12,501 bases of DNA from positions 1 through 12,501 of the forward strand of contig JAISWA010000044.1 in assembly GCA_031271275.1 (NCBI GenBank), written 5' to 3'. The position numbers and the translations under genes are program-made. This document shows positions 1 to 5,239 of this stretch, piece by piece (the first letter of the stretch is position 1; each line of letters starts with the position of its first letter). The notes under the pieces were generated by a model. The model was not told the DNA's origin and made no database searches. It saw only the letters and a program-made list of their open reading frames with translations. This DNA comes from Clostridiales bacterium. GTDB taxonomy: Bacteria > Bacillota > Clostridia > Lachnospirales > WQUN01.

Positions 1-276
1 AGGCCGGGCGCGCGAAGGGAAACACTGGAATCCTACATTAAACGCTTACAAAAGTTAGAGAGTATCGCCGACGAATTCAAGGGCGTGGAAAAATCCTTCG
101 CAATACAAGCCGGGCGCGAACTGCGCATCGTAATCATCCCCGAGGAAGTGGACGATTCCTCGCTCATGCTGCTTGCCCGGGATATCGCGCGGCGCATAGA
201 GGAAGAATTGGAGTACCCCGGACAGATAAAAGTCAACCTGATACGGGAGACACGGGCAATAGAATACGCGAAGTAA
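1..276 (+). CDS. rny: Ribonuclease Y, C-terminal fragment (5' end outside window)
   Basis: RNase Y is a membrane-anchored endoribonuclease that starts mRNA decay in Bacillota. The frame is open from base 1 and ends in TAA at 274-276, giving the last 91 residues of a protein normally a little over 500 aa. The visible part is the conserved C-terminal region after the HD domain. It includes GVEKSFAIQAGRELRI, the PEEVDD stretch and the terminal YPGQIKVNLIRETRAIEYAK block, which is highly characteristic of the family. The N-terminal membrane helix, KH domain and HD domain lie upstream of the window. A GTG at 85 is only an internal valine codon. An intrinsic terminator follows about 20 bases after the stop, so this is the end of a transcription unit. 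The next gene, of HicB type, is convergent. The family assignment is secure. Confidence 0.96.
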   Translation, partial: RPGARRETLESYIKRLQKLESIADEFKGVEKSFAIQAGRELRIVIIPEEVDDSSLMLLARDIARRIEEELEYPGQIKVNLIRETRAIEYAK

Positions 277-296
277 AAAATTTAACGCAAATAACA

Positions 297-331
297 AAGG
301 CTGCCCCGGGAAAGATGAGGCAGCCTTTTTT
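297..331 (+). terminator. Rho-independent terminator of rny
   Basis: A 9-bp perfect stem (297-305 with 319-327) around a 13-base loop, ending in a run of six T residues at 326-331. It lies 20 bases after the rny stop and only 5 bases before the end of the convergent hicB-like gene. It could weakly serve the minus strand as well, but the minus-strand T run is poor. Confidence 0.9.
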
Positions 332-336
332 GTATG

Positions 337-624
337 TCAAATGTATTCAAATTCCAAGCGGTAGTTTTTAATGTCAGGATAATCCTCAAGATAAATAGCC
401 ACAGATTCAAGCATCATCGCTTGAGTTTCCTGTATGGAATCGCCCTGAACGGTACAGCCGCCGTTTTCCATATCGCAGGAAGCCCAGTAACCGCTCACAT
501 CTTCGCAAGGATGAATAGTAGCCCGGTAAACGGGAACAAGCGTGACACTATTTAAAACGGGAGCCATATAACCACCTCTACCGGCTATATTATGCCCCAT
601 GCCGCGAGGTTTAGACGCAACCAT
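337..624 (-). CDS. Solitary HicB-family protein (antitoxin-like)
   Basis: The 95-aa product resembles HicB, the antitoxin of HicAB toxin-antitoxin pairs, which has a degenerate RNase H-like fold. The family pattern lies at residues 31-80: PVYRATIHP, then GYWASCDMENGGCTVQGDS, then QETQAMMLESVAIYLE. I chose the ATG at 624 because AAAGGAG lies 6-7 bases upstream. A TTG further upstream overlaps that site. A second in-frame ATG at 567 has its own SD-like AGAGGTGG five bases upstream and would remove a 19-residue N-terminal tail (VASKPRGMG...) that is not typical of the family, so two products are possible. No C-terminal helix-turn-helix is visible. No HicA-type partner (a short dsRBD-like ORF) is seen on either side: rny lies downstream and only a non-coding gap and tRNA-Trp lie upstream. 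The fold assignment is fairly firm. Antitoxin function is inference. Confidence 0.8.
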   Translation of the reverse strand: MVASKPRGMGHNIAGRGGYMAPVLNSVTLVPVYRATIHPCEDVSGYWASCDMENGGCTVQGDSIQETQAMMLESVAIYLEDYPDIKNYRLEFEYI

Positions 625-664
625 AAAACGCTCCTTTCGATCCAATTAAGATAACAACGTAACC

Positions 665-693
665 ACTATAACACGGCGAAAAGCGACCAACAA
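665..693 (-). promoter_or_regulatory. Sigma-A-type promoter of the HicB-like gene
   Basis: On the minus strand TTGTTG (693-688) is followed after 17 bases by TATAGT (670-665). The predicted start near 658 gives a leader of about 35 bases before the ATG at 624. No operator-like palindrome was seen. Between this promoter and the tRNA-Trp terminator (694-841) I see no convincing gene. Confidence 0.65.
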
Positions 694-841
694 GCACCCC
701 ATGAAAACAAAAGCAGGAGGTGAAAGCGGATGTAATACACAGCCGCATGATGGTCGCGCCACCAGACTATATTGACAAAAGCGAGTTAAACATGCGGTAT
801 GACAGATGTCGCAAAACAGCCGCAAATCCCACGAATAAAAG

Positions 842-867
842 AAAAAGCCCCGCATATACGGGACTTT
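842..867 (-). terminator. Rho-independent terminator of tRNA-Trp
   Basis: Minus-strand stem AAAGTCCCG pairs with CGGGGCTTT (one G-U pair) around a 6-base loop. It ends in five T residues (plus-strand A run 842-846). It begins 9 bases after the tRNA 3' end. Confidence 0.85.
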
Positions 868-875
868 CATTTTAA

Positions 876-948
876 CAGGAGCAGTAGGACTCGAACCCAC
901 GACATTTGGTTTTGGAGACCAACGTTCTACCGGCTGAACTATGCTCCT
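876..948 (-). tRNA. tRNA-Trp (anticodon CCA)
   Basis: A 73-nt cloverleaf can be folded by eye. The acceptor is AGGAGCA pairing perfectly with TGCTCCT, and the T arm contains GTGGGTTCGAGTCCTAC. The anticodon loop CTCCAAA gives anticodon CCA, decoding UGG. The discriminator base is G (876), as expected for bacterial tRNA-Trp. The 3' CCA is not encoded: the next bases are TTA. The end must therefore be made by 3' trimming (RNase Z is encoded in this window) plus CCA addition. The gene has its own consensus promoter and terminator, so it is a stand-alone unit downstream of tsaD. Confidence 0.96.
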
Positions 949-971
949 ACATCCGGTTTGGCGCGAGGGAC

Positions 972-1000
972 ATTATAATGGCGCGGGTATTGCATGTCAA
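972..1000 (-). promoter_or_regulatory. Full-consensus sigma-A promoter of tRNA-Trp
   Basis: On the minus strand a perfect TTGACA (1000-995), an exact 17-base spacer and a perfect TATAAT (977-972) are seen. Transcription should start near 965, about 17 bases before the mature tRNA 5' end. Such a strong match suits a stable-RNA gene. Confidence 0.92.
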
Positions 1001-1018
1001 GCAACCGCCCGCAGAGCC

Positions 1019-1048
1019 GCGCTATCCCGCCATCCTCGCGGGATGCGC
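1019..1048 (-). other. GC-rich hairpin over the tsaD stop codon
   Basis: Bases 1024-1030 (ATCCCGC) pair perfectly with 1038-1044 (GCGGGAT) around a 7-base loop. Outer GCGC blocks (1019-1022 and 1045-1048) extend the stem with one bulge. The structure covers the last codons and the TAG of tsaD. It has no following T run, so it is not a classical terminator. It may protect the 3' end of the mRNA, or it may simply reflect GC-rich coding sequence. Confidence 0.45.
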
Positions 1049-2071
1049 GTTCAAATCATACCCGTCGCGCTTTCCCGCAATCAGCGAATAATACCCCCGG
1101 CACGCGACCATCGCGGCGTTGTCGGTGCAGTATTCCAACGCGGGCAGACGCAGTTCCAAATTATTTTCTATGCACGCGACCTCCGCCGCTTCGCGCAGGG
1201 CGCGGTTTGCGGCGACGCCGCCGGCGAGGGCGACGGTTTTATAACCGGTGCGCTCAACGGCGAGCAGCATTCGGTCTATCAGCACGTCCACCGCCGCCTT
1301 TTGGAACGACGCCGCCATATCCGCGTCGGAAATTCCGCTGTTCGCCTTTCGCTCCCGTTCAAGGTATTGTATTACCGCCGACTTCAGCCCGCTGAAACTG
1401 AAATCCAAACCTTCCAATTTCGTCCGGGGGAAGCGCACCGCGTTGGCGTCGCCTTCCCGCGAAAGCCTGTCTATCGCCGGCCCGCCGGGGTACGGCAAGC
1501 CCAACGCCCGCGCCGCCTTGTCGAAGGCTTCCCCCGCCGCGTCGTCCCGCGTTCCGCCGAGCACCTCATATTGGTTGTAATCCCGCACCGCTATCAGCAG
1601 CGTATGCCCGCCGGACACCACCAACGACAAAAACGGCGGTTCGATTCCGCCGTTCAAATAATTGGCGCAGATATGCCCCTCAATATGGTTTACGCCGATT
1701 AAAGGCTTTGCTTGCGCGAACGCGAGCGCCTTCGCGTAAGAAAGACCCACCAACAGCGCCCCCACCAAGCCGGGACCGTTCGCTACCGCGTATGCGTCGA
1801 TATCCGTTAATTGGCAACCGGCAACCGCCAACGCTTCGTCCACGACCGCGCCTATGCGCTCGATATGCTTCCGCGCGGCAATTTCGGGAACAACGCCCCC
1901 GAAGGGCCGGTGTATATCGATTTGCGAGGAAATTACGTTGGAAAGCACCTCGCGCCCGCCCTGCACCACGGAAGCGGAGGTTTCGTCGCAGGAAGTCTCA
2001 ATTCCCAGAACCAGTTTGAAATCCGCGCCCGCCGGCAACCGTTCGGGAGCGCCTGACTCAATCGTTGTCAT
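1022..2071 (-). CDS. tsaD: tRNA N6-adenosine threonylcarbamoyltransferase TsaD
   Basis: TsaD is the catalytic subunit that transfers the threonylcarbamoyl group to A37 of ANN-decoding tRNAs (t6A). It works in the cytosol with TsaB and TsaE after TsaC/Sua5. The 349-aa product has the ASKHA-fold signatures in order: GIETSCDETSASVV (23-36), PEIAARKH (62-69), the metal-binding NHIEGH (H129 and H133), VSGGHT (152-157), GGVAANRALR (284-293) and YCTDNAAM with likely metal ligand D317. Length is normal, with a slightly long N-terminal tail. The ATG at 2071 overlaps the TGA of the anti-sigma gene (ATGA), which implies translational coupling. Only a weak GGGGTG precedes it. tsaB and tsaE are not in the window. 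The gene closes a sigma/anti-sigma/tsaD chain, and no intrinsic terminator follows it before the tRNA-Trp promoter. Confidence 0.97.
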   Translation of the reverse strand: MTTIESGAPERLPAGADFKLVLGIETSCDETSASVVQGGREVLSNVISSQIDIHRPFGGVVPEIAARKHIERIGAVVDEALAVAGCQLTDIDAYAVANGPGLVGALLVGLSYAKALAFAQAKPLIGVNHIEGHICANYLNGGIEPPFLSLVVSGGHTLLIAVRDYNQYEVLGGTRDDAAGEAFDKAARALGLPYPGGPAIDRLSREGDANAVRFPRTKLEGLDFSFSGLKSAVIQYLERERKANSGISDADMAASFQKAAVDVLIDRMLLAVERTGYKTVALAGGVAANRALREAAEVACIENNLELRLPALEYCTDNAAMVACRGYYSLIAGKRDGYDLNAHPARMAG

Positions 2072-2658
2072 GCGTTGGCTTTTTCACCCCGGTAAATGAT
2101 AAAAAGCACCGAGCCTATAACCAACGCGAAGCCAAGCGCGGTAATACTCCCGCCCGCCTGCACCGACGTCGCCGAACCTACCTGGCTTATCATGACGAGG
2201 AACCTGTCAAACGCCGCGCCGCAGCCGGATAAAAACGCGCCCACCGCGTCGGTCATAGCGGACAGCTCCGGCCGGGTAGACAGGAATTCCGCCACGGCGT
2301 CGCGGTTGTACGCCAAACCGAGGGCAAGACCCATCAGCACCGCGCACAGCCCCCAGAACACCCGCGTCACGATGTCGGCGACCGCCTTCCCCGTTTCGGG
2401 CGACACTGCCGGGGCATACGCGGGCAGCGCGCTGATTTTTGTCATCACGCTTGCGGCAAAGCCTTCCGGCGCTTCCGTAATAACTCCCGGCGCGGGGTTC
2501 GTACCGTTAAAATCCTCCATCGCCTCGTCAAAGGCGAGAAAATACTCGCGGCAGCTTTGGCATTTTAAAACGTGGCGCGCAAGCGCGGCGGCTTTCGCCG
2601 GTTTGATTTTCCCGTCCATGTGCTGAAGCATGGCTTCATTCGCCTTTTCACAGTCCAT
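2068..2658 (-). CDS. Membrane zinc-finger anti-sigma factor
   Basis: The 196-aa product is a putative anti-sigma factor for the ECF sigma factor encoded just upstream. The N-terminus carries a zf-HC2/ZAS-type zinc finger: C3, then H29-x3-C33-x2-C36 (RHVLKCQSCREY). A linker leads to a membrane segment at about 101-117 (FWGLCAVLMGLALGLAY). A region of roughly 50 residues outside the cytoplasm follows, then a second membrane segment near 170-189 and a short basic tail. This places the zinc finger in the cytosol to hold the sigma factor at the membrane. I chose the ATG at 2658 because AAGAAGG lies 8 bases upstream; a GTG at 2667 would sit directly against that site. It overlaps the sigma gene by 11 bases and tsaD by 4. 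The sensing region is not recognised, and the signal is unknown. Confidence 0.88.
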   Translation of the reverse strand: MDCEKANEAMLQHMDGKIKPAKAAALARHVLKCQSCREYFLAFDEAMEDFNGTNPAPGVITEAPEGFAASVMTKISALPAYAPAVSPETGKAVADIVTRVFWGLCAVLMGLALGLAYNRDAVAEFLSTRPELSAMTDAVGAFLSGCGAAFDRFLVMISQVGSATSVQAGGSITALGFALVIGSVLFIIYRGEKANA

Positions 2659-3223
2659 AACTTTCACCTTCTTTTAAATAACTTTCTTTAAGCAGCTTCC
2701 TTCCCCGGAAGATACGGTTCTTTACCTTTGAAAGCGGCTCGGCGGTAATATCGGAAATTTCCTGATAACTGAGCCCCTGCTGATGGTATAGCACAATGGG
2801 TATTCTGTACATCTCGGGTAAGTCCGCCACGATTTTATTGATGCGCCGCGTCTGTTCGCGCTTAAGGTAAACGGCTTCCGGCGAGGCTTCGGTTCCGGTG
2901 GACTCCAGTTCGTACTCGCACGCGTCCAACGGGACGGTTTCCTGTTTTTTGCGCCGGTGCTGGTCAATCACATGGTTTGTGGCGATGCGGATTACCCATG
3001 TGCTGAACCGGTATTCCGACGAGTACGACCTGAGGTTTTTATAAATTTTCAAGAAAACGTCCTGCGCCAAATCGTTGGCTTCCTCGTTGTCCTTCGTCAT
3101 TCGCAGGATGATGGAATACACCAGATTCTTATACCGGGCCACCAACTCGGAAAAACAAGACTGATCACCCGCGAGACAGCCTTCGATTAGCTCCATGTCC
3201 GTCTTCGCAGCCATATCCGTCAT
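2648..3223 (-). CDS. ECF-type RNA polymerase sigma factor (SigW/RpoE-like)
   Basis: The 191-aa product is an extracytoplasmic-function sigma factor that directs RNA polymerase to a small stress or envelope regulon. Sigma region 2 spans about 24-93, with DLAQDVFLKIYKNL (51-64, core binding) and FSTWVIRIATNHVIDQHRRK (73-92, -10 recognition). An acidic linker follows (about 98-118). Region 4 covers about 125-183, with LPEMYRIPIVLYHQQGLSY, EISDITAEPLSKVKNRIFRG and an HTH for the -35 element. Length is typical. The ATG at 3223 is preceded by GGGTGG at a good distance. Its 3' end overlaps the anti-sigma gene, the classic sigma/anti-sigma arrangement. I found no convincing sigma-A or ECF autoregulatory promoter in the short gap upstream. 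That gap is mostly filled by the fold-back repeat, so read-through from ung-rnz is possible. Confidence 0.95.
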   Translation of the reverse strand: MTDMAAKTDMELIEGCLAGDQSCFSELVARYKNLVYSIILRMTKDNEEANDLAQDVFLKIYKNLRSYSSEYRFSTWVIRIATNHVIDQHRRKKQETVPLDACEYELESTGTEASPEAVYLKREQTRRINKIVADLPEMYRIPIVLYHQQGLSYQEISDITAEPLSKVKNRIFRGRKLLKESYLKEGESYGL

Positions 3224-3259
3224 TTACTTAACCCACCCTTTTAATTATCTATAATTTAG

Positions 3260-3387
3260 GCAACCGCTATTAACCGATGAAACGGTCACTGCGGATTTTT
3301 TGCCTCTGCAAAAAATCCACTCGTGCGGGCGTTCGCTTCGCTCACGTCCTCCTCGCGCCCGTTTCTTTTCGAGTTTATAGCGGTTGC
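3260..3387. repeat. Fold-back, MITE/REP-like intergenic repeat
   Basis: A 128-bp unit between rnz and the sigma gene is bounded by perfect 11-bp inverted repeats (GCAACCGCTAT at 3260-3270, ATAGCGGTTGC at 3377-3387). These extend to 15 bp with one mismatch. Inside is a second perfect 11-bp palindrome (3293-3303 with 3308-3318, loop CTCT) rich in A/T. A third, GC-rich stem (CGGGCG 3326-3331 with CGCCCG 3356-3361) surrounds the motif GTTCGCTTCGCTCACGTCC. The unit has no ORF. It ends two bases before the rnz stop codon. The nested palindromes and defined termini suggest a small non-autonomous mobile or REP-type element. No second copy lies in this window, so its repetitive nature is inferred. Confidence 0.6.
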
Positions 3388-3389
3388 TT

Positions 3390-4304
3390 TTAATCATCCA
3401 TAAAACGAAGCGTCTTTTTCATCCTGTCGCGGCCTATGACGGTGTTGGGGAAAATAGCCGCCGCTGCCGGAAGGTATTCCGCCGGGTTTTGCAGCGCCGG
3501 GCTGAAATGGGTGAGCCACAGCTCGCCTACTTCCGCCTTTTTGGCAATCTCCGCGGCTTCCGCGAAAGACATGTGCATATGTTGGGCGCATTTTTCGTCG
3601 TCGTTCCCGTGCAAACCCTCGCAGATAAATAAATCCGAGCCCTTCGCGAAAGGCACCAACGCGGGAACGGGGCGCGTGTCGGTGCAGTAGGTTACGGACA
3701 GCCCCCGTCGCCTGGGCCCGAGCACCATGTCGCTCGTGTACCTTTTATGATTATATACGATGTCCGCGTCATTTTGTTTCTGCAGCGCCGACCAAACTTC
3801 CATCGGCACGCCCCCTGCCTTCGCGCGTTCCAAGTCGAACTTGCCCCGACGGGACAACGCAATGTTGTAGGCAAAGCAGGGCGTGCGGTGCCGCAGCGGA
3901 AGCGCGCGCAAGGTAAGGTCGCCGTCCCCGGCGAAATGATCTTTGCCCGGGCTCCATTCCGTAAACTCCATGGGAAAGCTCAAGCCCTGCGCGATTACGC
4001 AAAGGCTGCGCACGAAGTATTCCAACCCCGGCGGTCCGAAAAAGCGAACCGGCTCCTTCCGCTCGGAAGCGTCGATACACAGCAGCACACCCGGCAAGCC
4101 GGAGATATGGTCCGCGTGGTAATGGGTGAAACAAATCGCGTCTATATTCTTGAAACCCCAGCCCAAAAGCTTGAGCGAAACCTGCGAGCCTTCGCCGCAG
4201 TCGAAAAGTATCAGCCGCCCGTCATGACGGCATATCATCGAGGATAAATACCGGTTGGGCAGCGGCATCATTCCGCCGGTACCCACAAGCGCTACGTCAA
4301 TCAT
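3390..4304 (-). CDS. rnz: Ribonuclease Z (tRNA 3' processing endonuclease)
   Basis: RNase Z cuts precursor tRNAs after the discriminator base so that CCA can be added. The 304-aa length matches short-form RNase Z. It is a metallo-beta-lactamase fold enzyme with N-terminal LVGTGGMMPLPNRYLSS, the zinc motif H61-Y-H63-A-D65-H66 followed by ISGLPG, H139 in PLRHRTPCFAYN, D209 in TYCTDTRP, H244 in the HMSFAEAAEIAKKA segment and H266 in LTHFSP. All expected metal-site residues are present. The ATG at 4304 overlaps the ung TGA (ATGA), so the two genes are translationally coupled and probably share the promoter upstream of ung. The only recognisable structure between its stop and the sigma gene is the fold-back repeat, which lacks a T-run terminator. 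Both tRNA genes in the window lack encoded CCA, which fits the substrate preference of this enzyme. Confidence 0.96.
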   Translation of the reverse strand: MIDVALVGTGGMMPLPNRYLSSMICRHDGRLILFDCGEGSQVSLKLLGWGFKNIDAICFTHYHADHISGLPGVLLCIDASERKEPVRFFGPPGLEYFVRSLCVIAQGLSFPMEFTEWSPGKDHFAGDGDLTLRALPLRHRTPCFAYNIALSRRGKFDLERAKAGGVPMEVWSALQKQNDADIVYNHKRYTSDMVLGPRRRGLSVTYCTDTRPVPALVPFAKGSDLFICEGLHGNDDEKCAQHMHMSFAEAAEIAKKAEVGELWLTHFSPALQNPAEYLPAAAAIFPNTVIGRDRMKKTLRFMDD

Positions 4305-4978
4305 GCCTGCACGTCGGGTATCTGCCAGTCTATCGGGGCAAGCCCGTTCTTTTCCAGAAAGGCGTTCGTCCGCGAGAAATGTTTGCAGTTAAAGAACCTG
4401 CCCCCGGCAAGCGGGCTCGGGTGCGCCGCCACAAGCACCAAATGCAGCGGGTTGTCTATGCGCGAGCCCTTGACCTGCGCGTCCCGCCCCCACAATAAAA
4501 AAACCACCGGCGTGTCTTTCCCGTTTAATACGTCAAGCACACGGTCGGTGAAAATTTCCCATCCCCTGCCGGCGTGGGAACGGCTGCGCCCCCGTTCCAC
4601 CGTAAGCGTCGTGTTAAGCAGCAGCACGCCCTGAGCCGCCCAATGCAGCAGGTGTCCGTTGTTGGGGACGGTGCAGCGCATGTCGGTCTCCAGTTCCTTA
4701 AAAATATTTTGCAGCGAGGGCGGCACTTTGGCGGCGGGCTGCACCGAGAACGCGAACCCGTGCGCCTCGCCGGGGTTGATGTACGGGTCTTGACCGACGA
4801 TTACGACCTTGGTTTCCCGGTAGGGCGTAAATTTAAGCGCGTTAAAAATATCGTGCATCCCGGGATAGATTGTTTTAGCGCGGTATTCCTCTTTTAAAAA
4901 CGCGCGCAGTTTTGCGTAATATTCTTTCTCAAACTCATCCGCAAGCAGCGCGTCCCAGTCGTTATTAAAGCTTACCAT
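4301..4978 (-). CDS. ung: Uracil-DNA glycosylase, family 1
   Basis: Ung removes uracil from DNA, arising by cytosine deamination or dUTP incorporation, as the first step of base-excision repair. The 225-aa product shows the family-1 water-activating loop at 62-66 (GQDPY, with D64 as catalytic base, the same number as in E. coli), AHGFAFSV (72-79), LLNTTLTVERG (120-130), LLWGRDAQ and the HPSPL loop with H186. Two features are unusual: the histidine usually following GQDPY is isoleucine (I67), and the loop after HPSPL reads AGGRFFNCKHFS, apparently one residue shorter than in E. coli. The ATG at 4978 has a weak GGGGTG upstream. It is first in the ung-rnz pair and is read from a good promoter about 30 bases upstream. 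Confidence 0.96.
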   Translation of the reverse strand: MVSFNNDWDALLADEFEKEYYAKLRAFLKEEYRAKTIYPGMHDIFNALKFTPYRETKVVIVGQDPYINPGEAHGFAFSVQPAAKVPPSLQNIFKELETDMRCTVPNNGHLLHWAAQGVLLLNTTLTVERGRSRSHAGRGWEIFTDRVLDVLNGKDTPVVFLLWGRDAQVKGSRIDNPLHLVLVAAHPSPLAGGRFFNCKHFSRTNAFLEKNGLAPIDWQIPDVQA

Positions 4979-5008
4979 CCCACACCCCGTTTGTTGAAAA
5001 TATGCATG

Positions 5009-5037
5009 AGTATAACGGATGAGCCGTTTTATTTCAA
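5009..5037 (-). promoter_or_regulatory. Sigma-A promoter of ung-rnz
   Basis: On the minus strand TTGAAA (5037-5032), a 17-base spacer and TATACT (5014-5009) are seen. The predicted start near 5002 leaves a leader of about 24 bases before the ung ATG. The region from here to the upstream terminator (5038-5182) holds no gene that I can support. Confidence 0.8.
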
Positions 5038-5182
5038 TTACGCGGAAAGATTAGCCGCGCGGAATTAATATAGTTTTATAACCGGACGCGCCGTTTCCCG
5101 TTCGTTATAAAGCCTACTAAACCTACTGAATTATAGGTATTTGTATCGGCAAAAAAGCCTTTAGAATCAAGGTTTTAAACGC

Positions 5183-5223
5183 AAAAAAAACGCTATGGCC
5201 CTATAAAACCATAGCGTTTTTTT
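5183..5223 (-). terminator. Rho-independent terminator of the transglutaminase-like gene
   Basis: A perfect 15-bp stem (A-tract plus CGCTATGG at 5184-5198, paired with 5209-5223) around a 10-base loop. T runs are present on both strands, so it could work in either direction. It lies about 17 bases after the stop of the minus-strand gene and insulates ung from it. Confidence 0.93.
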
Positions 5224-5239
5224 GTGGTGGCGGTTACGT

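Noticed and set aside
701..775. 24-codon plus-strand ORF (MKTKAGGESG...) in the gap before tRNA-Trp
   Set aside because: No ribosome binding site, no recognisable similarity, and the strong SD in the region points to a different ATG.
646..900. 84-codon minus-strand ORF upstream of the HicB-like gene, considered as a possible HicA
   Set aside because: It runs through the tRNA-Trp terminator and into the tRNA gene, has no HicA features and no convincing start.
941..1702. 253-codon plus-strand ORF opposite tsaD
   Set aside because: It is antisense to a clear tsaD gene, begins across the tRNA-Trp 5' end and promoter, and is Arg/Pro-rich as expected for a GC-rich shadow frame.
3293..3318. Perfect palindrome with T/A runs as an rnz terminator
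   Set aside because: The T run is inside the stem and no T run follows it, so it does not fit a rho-independent terminator. It is better explained as part of the fold-back element.
3747..4247. 166-codon plus-strand ORF opposite rnz
   Set aside because: It is a shadow of the rnz coding frame. All RNase Z metal motifs are on the minus strand.
5152..5177. Second weak terminator (AAAAGCCTT ... AAGGTTTT) downstream of the main one
   Set aside because: The stem has a bulge and is AT-rich. The nearby 15-bp stem already explains termination.
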